The position numbers and the translations under genes are program-made. The notes beneath the pieces are model-generated. The model had not been told where the DNA came from, searched no databases, and was given only the letters and a program-made list of their open reading frames with translations. Below, piece by piece: positions 26,886-35,102 of a DNA stretch of 64,000 nt (positions within the stretch are counted from its first letter, which is position 1; every line of letters starts with the position of its first letter). This DNA is from Cellulomonas sp. NTE-D12 (GTDB lineage: Bacteria; Actinomycetota; Actinomycetes; Actinomycetales; Cellulomonadaceae): positions 1,054,001 to 1,118,000 of the forward strand of contig NZ_AP026442.1 of the NCBI RefSeq assembly GCF_027923705.1, in the 5' to 3' direction.

Positions 26886-28531
26886 AGAGGGATGTTCCCG
26901 TGCTTCTTGGCCGGAAGGGTGGCTCGTTTGGTGCGCAGCAGCCGCAGCGCCTTGGTGATCTCGGCGCGGGTGGCCGACGGATGGATGACGGCGTCGACGT
27001 AGCCGCGGTCGGCGGCGTCCCACGGGTTGACGATCGCCTCCTCGTACTCGGCGGTGAGGCGCCGCCGCTCGGCGTCGACGTCGCCGCCGGCCTGCTCGAC
27101 GGCCTTGAGGGCGCCGCGCTGGAGGATGTTCACGGCGCCGCTCGCGCCCATCACGGCGATCTGCGCGGTGGGCCAGGCGAGGTTGACGTCGGCGCCCAGC
27201 TGCTTCGAGCCCATCACGATGTAGGCACCGCCGTACGCCTTGCGCGTGATGACGGTGACGAGCGGGACCGTCGCCTCGGCATAGGCGAAGATCAGCTTCG
27301 CGCCGCGCCGGATGATGCCGTTCCACTCCTGGTCGGTGCCGGGCAGGAAGCCCGGGACGTCGACGAACGTGAGCACCGGGACGTTGAACGCGTCGCACGT
27401 CCGCACGAACCGGGCGGCCTTCTCGGCCGCGTTGATGTCCAGGGTGCCGGCCATGGACATCGGCTGGTTGGCGACGATGCCGACCGGATGACCCTCGACG
27501 TGCCCGAACCCGATCAGCACGTTCGGGGCGTACAGCGACTGGACCTCCAACAGCTCGCCGGCGTCGAGCACCGCCTCGACGACCGTCCGCATGTCGTACG
27601 GCTGGGAGTCCGAGTCGGGGACCAGGGAGTCGAGTGCCAGGTCCTCGTCGGTCGGCTCGAGGTCGGCCTCGTGGGCGAACGACGGCGGGTCGGTCAGGTT
27701 GTTGGGCGGCAGGTAGGACAGCAGCGCGCGGACGTAGTCGATCGCGTCGTCCTCGTCGGACGCCAGGTAGTGCGCCACGCCGGACTTCGTGTTGTGGGTC
27801 GTCGCGCCGCCCAGCTCCTCGAAGCCGACGTCCTCACCGGTCACGGCGCGGATCACGTCCGGGCCGGTGATGAACATGTTCGAGGTGCCGTCCGCCATCA
27901 CGATGAAGTCGGTCAGCGCGGGGGAGTAGACCGCACCGCCGGCCGACGGGCCGAGGATCAGGCTGATCTGCGGGATCACGCCGGAGGCCGCCACGTTGCG
28001 GCGGAAGATCTCGGCGAACTGGGTCAGGCCCGCGACACCCTCCTGGATGCGCGCACCGCCGCCGTCGAGGATGCCGACCAGCGGGACGCCGGTGCGCAGC
28101 GCCAGGTCCATCACCTTGGTGATCTTCTGGCCGTGCACCTCACCGAGGCTGCCGCCGAACACCGTGAAGTCCTGCGAGTAGACGCACACCTCGCGGCCGT
28201 CCACCGTGCCGTGCCCCACCACCACGCCGTCGCCGGGCACGCGCTTGCGGTCCAGGCCGAAGTTGGTGGACCGGTGCCGCACGAAGGCGTCGATCTCGGT
28301 GAACGTGCCCGGGTCGAGGAGCGCCTCGATGCGCTCGCGGGCGGTCTTCTTGCCCCGGGCGTGCTGCTTCTCGGCGGCGGTGCGCTCGGCCTCCTCGATC
28401 GCGGCCTGCTGGCGCGCGGCCAGGTCGGCGAGCTTCGCCGCGGTGCCGGAGGCCTCGGCGGCGGCATCGGGCGCGTCCGCCGGCGCGGACGGGTCGGCCG
28501 GTGGGGCGCCGGAGGGATCGGTCTGAGTCAC
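26882..28531 (-). CDS. accD: Acyl-CoA carboxylase beta chain (carboxyltransferase)
   Basis: Carboxyltransferase subunit, 549 residues, AccD5/PccB type, transferring carboxyl from biotin to acyl-CoA. N-terminal Ala/Asp-rich tail about 30 residues, then AARERIEALLDPGTFTE-type segment (KTARERIEALLDPGTF), YSQDFTVFGGSLGEVHGQKI, GGGARIQEGV, the oxyanion-hole motif GPSAGGAVYSPALTDF, and the C-terminal MGASGAVNILQR. Start GTG at 28531 with TAGCCT (complement of 28539-28544) seven bases upstream. Divergent from the birA fusion with about 100 bases between. The stop overlaps the ATG of the next gene. Confidence 0.95.
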   Translation of the reverse strand: MTQTDPSGAPPADPSAPADAPDAAAEASGTAAKLADLAARQQAAIEEAERTAAEKQHARGKKTARERIEALLDPGTFTEIDAFVRHRSTNFGLDRKRVPGDGVVVGHGTVDGREVCVYSQDFTVFGGSLGEVHGQKITKVMDLALRTGVPLVGILDGGGARIQEGVAGLTQFAEIFRRNVAASGVIPQISLILGPSAGGAVYSPALTDFIVMADGTSNMFITGPDVIRAVTGEDVGFEELGGATTHNTKSGVAHYLASDEDDAIDYVRALLSYLPPNNLTDPPSFAHEADLEPTDEDLALDSLVPDSDSQPYDMRTVVEAVLDAGELLEVQSLYAPNVLIGFGHVEGHPVGIVANQPMSMAGTLDINAAEKAARFVRTCDAFNVPVLTFVDVPGFLPGTDQEWNGIIRRGAKLIFAYAEATVPLVTVITRKAYGGAYIVMGSKQLGADVNLAWPTAQIAVMGASGAVNILQRGALKAVEQAGGDVDAERRRLTAEYEEAIVNPWDAADRGYVDAVIHPSATRAEITKALRLLRTKRATLPAKKHGNIPL

Positions 28532-28538
28532 CCGACGA

Positions 28539-28544
28539 AGGCTA
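28539..28544 (-). promoter_or_regulatory. Leaderless promoter -10 of accD
   Basis: TAGCCT on the minus strand, seven bases before the GTG start, identical to the punA hexamer. Confidence 0.5.
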
Positions 28545-28634
28545 GTTGTCGCGTCCCTGCGGTGCCGTGCAGGCGCGTCACGGGGTTCGTCGCGGCACCT
28601 CGTGGGGACCCCACAACTGCACGATGATGGCCGG

Positions 28635-30653
28635 ATGACCGCCGACCGTCCCCCGCTGCGCCGGGGTGAGCTCCGTGAGCTGCTGCTCACGCCCGGGGGA
28701 CCGCTCGCGAAGGTCGAGGTGGTGGACGCGGTCGGGTCGACCAGCAGCGCCGTGGCCGACCAGCTGCGGGCCGACCCGGAGTCGTGGCCGGACCGCTCGC
28801 TGCTCGTGGCGGACCAGCAGGTCGCCGGCCGCGGGCGAGCGGGACGCAGCTGGGTCACGCCCGCGCGCGCGGCGCTGACGGCGACCCTCGTGCTCCGACC
28901 TCGGGTGCCGGCGGACCGGTGGGGCTGGTTGCCGCTGCTGGCCGGGCTCGGTGCGGTGACGGCCCTCAGGGCGACCGCGGGCGTGCCGGCGGCGCTCAAG
29001 TGGCCCAACGACGTGCTGGTGGACCTCAGCGGTCACGTCGGGGAGCTGGACGGCTGGGGAACGGCGCGCAAGGTCGGCGGCATCCTCACCGAGGTGGTGG
29101 CGCTGCCCGGCGGCCCGGCGGCCGGCGGGGCGACAGCGGGGCCCGGTGCGGCCGTGCTGATCGGGATCGGCGTGAACGTCTCGCAGACGGCACCGGAGCT
29201 GCCCGTGGACAGCGCGACGTCGCTCGCCCTGGCCGGCGCGCAGCACACCGACCGGGAGACCGTGCTGACCGCGGTCGTCAGCGCGGTGCTCGAGGTGGTG
29301 GAGCGGTGGGTGGCGGCCGACGGGGACGCCGTCCTCGCCGGTCTCGCGGCCGAGGTCTCGGCGGTGTGCGAGACGCTCGGCCGGCGCGTGCACGTGGAGC
29401 TGCCGGGCGGCGGCGTGCTCGACGGGGTGGCGCTCCGGCTGGACGCGACCGGCGCCCTGGTGGTGGCCGGGCCGGACGGCGAGCACGTGGTGGCGGCGGG
29501 CGACGTGCTGCACCTGCGCGGCCAGGTGGACCGCGGTGCCGCGCACTCCGCGACGGCCGTCGGCGACGGGCCGGGTGCGGGGACCGCCGGTGCGCCGACC
29601 GAGGTGCGGGCGGCGGCCGAGCCGGTTCCCGACTCGACGGTGGCCAGGCTGGACGAGGTGCTGCTCGGCGGTCCGCGCACGTTGACCGCCGGTGAGCTCG
29701 CGCTGCGTGCCGGGGTGGACGAGGAGTCCGTCCGCACGTTCTGGCGCACCTTCGGACTGGCGGCGGCCGAGCCGGGCGAACGGGCGTACACGGAGCGCGA
29801 CGCCGAGGCGGTGCGGGCCCTCGTCGACCTGGTGCGGCGCGAGGGGCTGCAGCTGTCGACCGTCCGCACCCTCGTGCGCGGCCTGGGGCACACCACCGAC
29901 CGGCTCGCCCTGTGGCAGGTGGAGGCCTTGGTCGAGGACGCAGCCACCCGGTACCGGCTGGACGACGCGAGCGCACGCCTGCTGGTGCTCGACAGGCTCG
30001 CCGCCATCGCGCCGGTCCTCGAGCAGGAGCTGGTGCTGGCGTTCCGCCGGCAGCTGGCGACGATCGGCGGCCGGTTCGCAGCCGAGCTGGGGCAGGCGCG
30101 GCAGGTCGGCACCGGCCCGTCGGACCTGCCGCTGGCCCGCGCGGTCGGGTTCGCCGACATGGTGCAGTTCACGCGGCGCACCGCGGGGCTCGGGTCGACC
30201 GACCTGTCGGCGTTCGTGCAGCGCTTCGAGGCGGCCGCGCGGGACGTCGTCGCGGCCGCCGGCGGACGGGTCGTCAAGACGATCGGGGACGCCGTGCTGT
30301 TCGTCGCCGACGACGTGGTGACCGGCGCGGAGGTGGCGCTCGGGCTGGCGTCGCGGTTCGGCGACGGGGCGGGTGCCGTGGCCGACGACCTGACGCAGGG
30401 TGCGCGGGGCGTGACGCCGGTGCGCGTCGGCATGGTGTGGGGACGCGTGCTGTCGCGGTTCGGCGACGTGTTCGGCGCCTCGGTGAACCTGGCGGCGCGC
30501 CTGACCGACATCACCGAGCCGAGCGGGGTGTGGGTGGACACCACCACGGCGCGATTGCTCGCCGACGACCCGCGGTACGTCCTGACCGCGCTGCCGCCAC
30601 GCGACGTCGAGGGGCTGGGGACGGTCGAGCCCGTGGCGCTGGGCCGGGCCTGA
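28635..30653 (+). CDS. birA: Biotin protein ligase fused to class III adenylyl cyclase
   Basis: One uninterrupted 672-residue frame holding two enzymes. Residues 1-295 are a biotin-protein ligase without a DNA-binding domain: GRGRAGRSW at 65-73, KWPNDVLVD at 122-130, KVGGILTEV at 146-154, GIGVNVS, and a C-terminal cap ending VLHLR. After a linker of about 45 residues rich in Gly/Ala/Pro, residues 346-480 resemble the Rv1264-type cyclase regulatory domain (LTAGELALRAGVDEESVRTFW). Residues 500-672 form a class III cyclase domain with metal Asp508 (FADMVQFT) and Asp552 (KTIGD), adenine-selecting Lys548 and Asp611 (GDVFG), Asn618 and Arg622. All catalytic residues for cAMP synthesis are present. 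It lies divergent from accD, whose partner needs biotinylation. ATG 28635 is preferred; GTG 28602 is an alternative. Confidence 0.9.
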   Translation: MTADRPPLRRGELRELLLTPGGPLAKVEVVDAVGSTSSAVADQLRADPESWPDRSLLVADQQVAGRGRAGRSWVTPARAALTATLVLRPRVPADRWGWLPLLAGLGAVTALRATAGVPAALKWPNDVLVDLSGHVGELDGWGTARKVGGILTEVVALPGGPAAGGATAGPGAAVLIGIGVNVSQTAPELPVDSATSLALAGAQHTDRETVLTAVVSAVLEVVERWVAADGDAVLAGLAAEVSAVCETLGRRVHVELPGGGVLDGVALRLDATGALVVAGPDGEHVVAAGDVLHLRGQVDRGAAHSATAVGDGPGAGTAGAPTEVRAAAEPVPDSTVARLDEVLLGGPRTLTAGELALRAGVDEESVRTFWRTFGLAAAEPGERAYTERDAEAVRALVDLVRREGLQLSTVRTLVRGLGHTTDRLALWQVEALVEDAATRYRLDDASARLLVLDRLAAIAPVLEQELVLAFRRQLATIGGRFAAELGQARQVGTGPSDLPLARAVGFADMVQFTRRTAGLGSTDLSAFVQRFEAAARDVVAAAGGRVVKTIGDAVLFVADDVVTGAEVALGLASRFGDGAGAVADDLTQGARGVTPVRVGMVWGRVLSRFGDVFGASVNLAARLTDITEPSGVWVDTTTARLLADDPRYVLTALPPRDVEGLGTVEPVALGRA

Positions 30654-30670
30654 CCGCCCGATCCGGGCGG
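30654..30670. terminator. Short hairpin between the birA fusion and SRAP gene
   Basis: CCGCCCG (30654-30660) pairs with CGGGCGG (30664-30670) across a 3-base loop, in the gap between convergent stop codons. Confidence 0.45.
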
Positions 30671-30687
30671 GCGCCGTCGTCGCGGAG

Positions 30688-31476
30688 TCAGGCGGAGTCG
30701 CGCACCTGACGGTCGTCGACGTCCCCGGCCGGGTCCGACGCCGGATCCACCGGCTGCACCAGTTCCGGTCCGTTGTTCTGGACGGCATTGACCGCCGTCG
30801 ACACCGGGGTGGCCACCAGCTCCGGCCCCGGGGCGTCGAGCAGGGGGCGCGCCGCCGCACCGTCCACCGCGGGGTCGAGCCAGGCGTCCCAGTCCTCGGG
30901 TCGCAGCAGCAGCGGCTGCCGGTCGTGGATCGCCGCGAAGCGGGCGTCCGCGGGACGGGTGACGATCGTGACGCTGACGAGCCAGCGGGACGGGTCGTCG
31001 TCGGCCTTGGACGGGTCCTTCCAGAACTCGTAGAGACCGGCGAGCGCCAGCACGCCCCCGTCGGCCGGGTGCAGGTAGAACGGCTGCTTGCGCCGGCGTG
31101 CCTTCGGCTGCCCCGGCACCGGTGGGAGCGCCTGCCACTCGAAGTAGCCGTCGGCCGGCAGGATGGCCCGGCGCAGCCCGAAGGGTCGCGCGAACGCCGG
31201 CTTGTCGGCCAGCGACTCGCGGCGGGCGTTGATCATCCGGTTGCCGATCGACGGGTCCTTGGCCCACGACGGCACGAGTCCCCAGTGCGCCACCCGGAGC
31301 TGGCGGGTCACCTCGCCGGTGTCGCGGTCGGCCCGCTCCACCACCATGCGGACGCCGTCGGTCGGCGCGACGTTCCACGACGGCGGGAGCAACCGTGCGT
31401 CGTCGGCCACCGTGGCGATGGCGAACTCGTCCTCGATCGCCTGGTCCTCCCGGAACGACGCATACCGTCCGCACAC
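30688..31476 (-). CDS. SRAP domain protein (YedK/HMCES family)
   Basis: DNA-protein crosslinking shield for abasic sites in single-stranded DNA, 262 residues. The start at GTG 31476 is fixed by the family rule that Cys2 becomes N-terminal after Met removal: the protein begins (V)CGRYASF. The other catalytic residues are seen in SWNVAPTD, NARRESLADKPAF, ILPADGYFEWQ, and the downstream His in FAAIHDRQPLLL. The C-terminal 35 residues after the core are probably disordered. A weak -10 CAGGGT lies seven bases upstream. Confidence 0.92.
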   Translation of the reverse strand: MCGRYASFREDQAIEDEFAIATVADDARLLPPSWNVAPTDGVRMVVERADRDTGEVTRQLRVAHWGLVPSWAKDPSIGNRMINARRESLADKPAFARPFGLRRAILPADGYFEWQALPPVPGQPKARRRKQPFYLHPADGGVLALAGLYEFWKDPSKADDDPSRWLVSVTIVTRPADARFAAIHDRQPLLLRPEDWDAWLDPAVDGAAARPLLDAPGPELVATPVSTAVNAVQNNGPELVQPVDPASDPAGDVDDRQVRDSA

Positions 31477-31581
31477 GCCGCCCACCCTGCCACCCGCCTC
31501 CCACACGGGCGCGCCGTGCTCCGGACGCGCCGATCGAATCGATTCGCGGCGGCCGTCGGATGCGTGTGACGATGGGGGCCC

Positions 31582-32928
31582 ATGAGCTCGACGCCCCCGA
31601 ACCCCGCACAGCCGTCCGGGCCGCCGGCGCCGCGACCGACGGACGCGCCGGTGGCGGAGGCGGACACCGGTGGCGGGACGGTCGCACCGCCCGAGCACGC
31701 CCCCACGCCCGCAGCGCCGGTCTACCGTCCGGACGCGCGCTACGTGCTGATGCTCGGCTTCATGACCGCGCTGCCGGCGATCTCGACGGACATGTACCTG
31801 CCGTCCCTGCCGGACGTCGCGCGCGACCTGCACACCACCGCCGCCGGCGCCCAGCTGACGATGACGGCGATGATGCTCGGTGGCGCCGTGGGTCAGCTGG
31901 TCATCGGTCCGCTGTCCGACCGGTTCGGGCGCCGGCGGCCGGCGCTCGTCGGCGTGGCCTTGCACGTGCTCACCTCGCTGACCTGCGCGGTCGCCCCGCT
32001 GATCGGCGTGCTCGTCGGCCTGCGCGCCGCCCAGGGCTTCTTCAACGCGGCGGCCACCGTGGTGGCCATGGCGTTCATCCGGGACAGGTTCGTCGGTGCC
32101 GACGCCTCGCGGCTGATCTCCCGTCTGATGCTGGTGATCGGCGTGGCCCCGCTCTTCGCCCCGTCGGTCGGCGGGTTCATCGCCGGGCAGTGGGGCTGGC
32201 GATCGGTGTTCGTGGCGCTGGCCGTGTTCGGGGTGGTGCTCTGGGTGGCGGTGTGGTGGCGGCTGCCCGAGACGCTGCCGCCGAACGTGCGGCAGCTCGG
32301 CGGCGTGCGGGTGGCGGCCGCCGGGTACGGCCGGCTGGTGCGGGACCGGCAGTTCGTCGGCCTCGCGCTGATCCCCGGTCTGACCTCCGCCGTGCTGATG
32401 AGCTACGTAGTGGCGTCGCCGTTCGTGTACCGGGTCGGGTTCGGGCTGAGCAGCCAGCAGTTCGCGCTGATGTTCGCGGTCAACGGCCTGGGGCTGGTGG
32501 GCGGTGCGCAGGTGAACGCGGCCCTGGTGCGCCGGGTGGCGCCGATCCGGATCCTGCGGGTGGCCCAGCCGGTGCTCGCCGGCCTCACCCTGGTGCTGCT
32601 GGGGCTCGCGGTCACGGGGGTCGGTGGGCTCTGGGCCCTGCTGGTGGTGCAGGCTCTCGCGCTGTCGATGATCAACCTCGCCCCACCCAACGCCTCTGCT
32701 CTGGCGCTGACCCGCTACGGGCGCCTGGCGGGCACCGCGGCGGCGGTGCTCGGCGCCGTGCAGGCCGCCGGGGGCGGCCTGGTCAGCCCGCTTTCCGGCC
32801 TGCTGGGCGGTGACGCGCGGGCGATGGCCCTGGTGATGGCGGGGGCCGCGGTGCTGGGGGTGCTGGTGCTGGCCCTCGCGACGCCGGCGTACCGGCGCGG
32901 GTCGGCCTGGACCGTCGTCCCCGGCTGA
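31582..32928 (+). CDS. MFS exporter, Bcr/CflA type
   Basis: Twelve-helix drug-efflux style transporter, 448 residues. A Pro/Ala-rich hydrophilic tail of about 50 residues precedes helix 1 (YVLMLGFMTALPAISTDMYLPSLP, a family hallmark). The MFS motif A is visible as GQLVIGPLSDRFGRRRP, and later GVAPLFAPSVGG fits the drug:H+ antiporter-1 class Bcr/CflA. Substrate unknown; members export bicyclomycin, sulfonamides or sugars. It stands alone, with terminators on the downstream side. Confidence 0.92.
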   Translation: MSSTPPNPAQPSGPPAPRPTDAPVAEADTGGGTVAPPEHAPTPAAPVYRPDARYVLMLGFMTALPAISTDMYLPSLPDVARDLHTTAAGAQLTMTAMMLGGAVGQLVIGPLSDRFGRRRPALVGVALHVLTSLTCAVAPLIGVLVGLRAAQGFFNAAATVVAMAFIRDRFVGADASRLISRLMLVIGVAPLFAPSVGGFIAGQWGWRSVFVALAVFGVVLWVAVWWRLPETLPPNVRQLGGVRVAAAGYGRLVRDRQFVGLALIPGLTSAVLMSYVVASPFVYRVGFGLSSQQFALMFAVNGLGLVGGAQVNAALVRRVAPIRILRVAQPVLAGLTLVLLGLAVTGVGGLWALLVVQALALSMINLAPPNASALALTRYGRLAGTAAAVLGAVQAAGGGLVSPLSGLLGGDARAMALVMAGAAVLGVLVLALATPAYRRGSAWTVVPG

Positions 32929-32964
32929 CCGTCAGCCCCGCGTGTCCGCGGCTGACCGTCAGCC
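32923..32964. terminator. Paired identical palindromes over convergent stop codons
   Basis: The 15-bp palindrome GGCTGACCGTCAGCC occurs at 32923-32937 and 32950-32964. The first contains the MFS stop, the second the aminotransferase stop. The region between them can also fold (CCGCG/CGCGG), giving a bidirectional terminator. Confidence 0.6.
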
Positions 32965-34182
32965 GCGCGCGAGCCGTGCGAGCCGCTCGGCAGCCTGCTC
33001 GAGCACCTCGGTCCGCTTGACGTAGGTGAACCGCACCCAGGAGCGCAGCCGGCGCTCGGTGGCCGACCCGGCGTGGGTGAACGCGCCGACCGGCACGGCC
33101 ACCACTCCCGTCAGGGCGGGCAGCTCCCGGCACAGCCTCGTGCCGTCGTCGTACCCGAGCGGTCCGGCATCCGCCAGCACGAAGTAGGTGCCGCGCGGCA
33201 CCACCACGTCGAACCCGGCGGTGCGCAGGCCGGCGCAGAGCAGGTCCCGCCGCCGTGCCAGCGACGTCGCCAGCTCCCGCACCCACGCCTCGACGCCGGG
33301 GTCGGTCAGGGCGAACGCCACCGCCGGCTGGAAGGGTGCGCCGGACACGTACGTGAGGAACTGCTTGACGGTGCGCACGGCCGTCACCAGGTCCACCGGA
33401 CCCGTCACCCAGCCGATCTTCCAGCCGGTGAACGAGAGCGTCTTGCCGGCCGACGACACCGTGAGCGTGCGCTCGGCCATCCCCGGCAGCGTGGCGACGG
33501 GGACGTGCACGGCGCCGTCGTACACCAGGTGCTCGTACACCTCGTCGGTGAGGACGAGGGCGTCGTGCCGGACCGCCGCGTCCGCCACCGCTGTCAGCTC
33601 GGCGCGGGTCAGCACCGTGCCGGTCGGGTTGTGCGGCGTGTTCAGCAGGATCAGCCGGGTGCGGTCGTTGACCGCCGCGCCCAGGGCCGCGACATCGAGC
33701 CGGAAGCCGTCCGGGCCCGGGACCAGCGGCACGGTCACGTGCGTGGCGCCCGCCAGGGCGATCGCCGCCGCGTAGGAGTCGTAGAACGGGTCGAGCGTCA
33801 CCACCTCGTCGCCCGGTCCGGTCAGCGCCAGCACCGCCGCCGTGAGCGCCTCGGTCGCGCCCGTGGTCACCAGCACCTCGGTGTCCACGTCCGGCACCAG
33901 CCCGTAGTGCCGGCGCTGGTGGTCCACCACGGCGGCCCGCAGCTCCGGGATGCCGGTGCCGGGCGGGTACTGGTTCGCGCCCGCCGCGATGGCGTCCGCT
34001 GCGGCGCGCGCCACCGAGGGTGGTCCGTCGACGTCCGGGAAGCCCTGCCCCAGGTTGATCGCCCCGGTGCGTGCGGCCAGCGCGGACATCTCGGCGAACA
34101 CCGTCGAGCGCACGGTTCCCGACGGGTCCAGCAGGCCGGTGGCGGCGGCGACGGAACGCCAGCGGGGCGGCAGCGGGGGCAC
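32959..34182 (-). CDS. dapC: PLP aminotransferase, DapC-like
   Basis: Fold-type I class I/II aminotransferase of 407 residues. Family residues: NLGQGFPDVDGP near residue 40, YPPGTGIPELR, TTGATEAL, NTPHNPTGTVL, TDEVYEHLVYDG, and the PLP lysine in SSAGKTLSFTGWKIGW. This resembles the kynurenine aminotransferase/N-succinyldiaminopimelate aminotransferase group (Rv0858c DapC in mycobacteria). Start is GTG with TATCCT (complement of 34190-34195) seven bases upstream, hence leaderless. The exact substrate is not fixed by sequence, so the symbol is tentative. Confidence 0.82.
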   Translation of the reverse strand: MPPLPPRWRSVAAATGLLDPSGTVRSTVFAEMSALAARTGAINLGQGFPDVDGPPSVARAAADAIAAGANQYPPGTGIPELRAAVVDHQRRHYGLVPDVDTEVLVTTGATEALTAAVLALTGPGDEVVTLDPFYDSYAAAIALAGATHVTVPLVPGPDGFRLDVAALGAAVNDRTRLILLNTPHNPTGTVLTRAELTAVADAAVRHDALVLTDEVYEHLVYDGAVHVPVATLPGMAERTLTVSSAGKTLSFTGWKIGWVTGPVDLVTAVRTVKQFLTYVSGAPFQPAVAFALTDPGVEAWVRELATSLARRRDLLCAGLRTAGFDVVVPRGTYFVLADAGPLGYDDGTRLCRELPALTGVVAVPVGAFTHAGSATERRLRSWVRFTYVKRTEVLEQAAERLARLARG

Positions 34183-34211
34183 GCCCGCGAGGATAGGCCG
34201 ACGGCGGACGG

Positions 34212-34337
34212 TCAGCGGACCCCGGCAGCCGCCATCAGGCCGCCTGCGACCAGCAGCCCCAGCGAGCCCCACGCGGACACGACCCACCACGCCACGTGGC
34301 GGTGCGGGAGGCCGCTCGGGTCGGTGCGGATGGTCAT
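34212..34337 (-). CDS. 41-residue single-pass membrane protein (putative)
   Basis: A short reading frame in the 235-base gap upstream of the aminotransferase: a polar N-terminus with GLPHRHVAWW followed by one hydrophobic stretch from VVSAWGSLGLLVAGGLMAAA ending in VR. One membrane segment with a short basic end is clear. No strong ribosome site is seen. It ends 29 bases before the aminotransferase start on the same strand. Whether it is translated cannot be settled from sequence. Confidence 0.4.
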   Translation of the reverse strand: MTIRTDPSGLPHRHVAWWVVSAWGSLGLLVAGGLMAAAGVR

Positions 34338-34418
34338 ACCGTCACCATCGGCAGGTGCCCGAGACACTTCCAGGGGCCACGCGGGTGAACGGTCGATTCC
34401 ACCCGGGGGAGCGTGGCG

Positions 34419-34928
34419 TCAGCCCTTCGCTGCCTGGTCGATCTTCGAGCTGAGCTCGTCGAGCGTCGTGCGGACCGCGTCGAGGGCCGTGCTGCCCTTG
34501 TCGCCCGCCTGCGTCGTGACCGCGTCGAGCTGGCTCTTCGCGTCGGCGAGATCGGTCTTCGCCTTGGCCAGTGCATCCTTCGCAGACGCCGAGCCCTGGG
34601 TCCCGGCCTGCTGCAGCGCGGTGGTGGCCTCGTCGACGGCCTTCTGGGCCGCCGTCAGCGCCGTCTGCGCCTGCGTGCGCGCGGCCGAGTCGGTGGACGA
34701 CAGGCTGTCCTTGGCCTGCTGGATCTTCGCGGCCGCGTCGTCGGCGGCCTGCTTGGCGCTCGCCAGCGCCGACTTGGCTCCGGCGACGGCCGAGGTCGCG
34801 GAGGCGGCTGCCTTGTTCAGGTCGCCCGTGCTGCAGGCGGCGGTGCCGAGCAGCAGGGTGCCGGCCAGCGCCAACCCCGTCAGGGCGGTGACGCGGGTGC
34901 TGCGGTGGGCGGTGCCGACGGGTCTCAC
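34419..34928 (-). CDS. Ala-rich coiled-coil lipoprotein
   Basis: A 169-residue protein with an N-terminal signal and lipobox-like TAAC near residues 29-32; the -3 position is Thr rather than Leu/Val/Ile, so lipidation is likely but not certain. The mature part is almost entirely Ala/Lys/Asp/Thr with heptad-like spacing (AKSALASAKQAADDAAAKIQQAKDSL), i.e. one long coiled coil. A ribosome site GGAGGGA precedes the GTG start. Function unknown; similar proteins may bridge the cell wall and membrane or act as periplasmic scaffolds. Confidence 0.78.
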   Translation of the reverse strand: MRPVGTAHRSTRVTALTGLALAGTLLLGTAACSTGDLNKAAASATSAVAGAKSALASAKQAADDAAAKIQQAKDSLSSTDSAARTQAQTALTAAQKAVDEATTALQQAGTQGSASAKDALAKAKTDLADAKSQLDAVTTQAGDKGSTALDAVRTTLDELSSKIDQAAKG

Positions 34929-35030
34929 GGTCCCTCCAGGTGTGCGTGGTCAGCAGTCGGACCATCCAGTCTGCCCGCACGGTCCCCGTCCTGCGCGCTG
35001 CGCGGGAGTGCCGCACCCGCCGGCAGACGG

Positions 35031-35068
35031 CCGACGCCCCGTCCGGACAGTGCCGGGCGGGGCGTCGG
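35031..35068 (-). terminator. Strong terminator of adhE
   Basis: Arms CCGACGCCCCG (35031-35041) and CGGGGCGTCGG (35058-35068) are perfect, and the inner CCGG/CCGG extends the stem to about 16 bp with a 6-base loop. It lies 35 bases after the adhE stop. Confidence 0.75.
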
Positions 35069-35102
35069 TGCGAGCGCGGTCAGGCGACCGTCGGGGAGTC
35101 GG

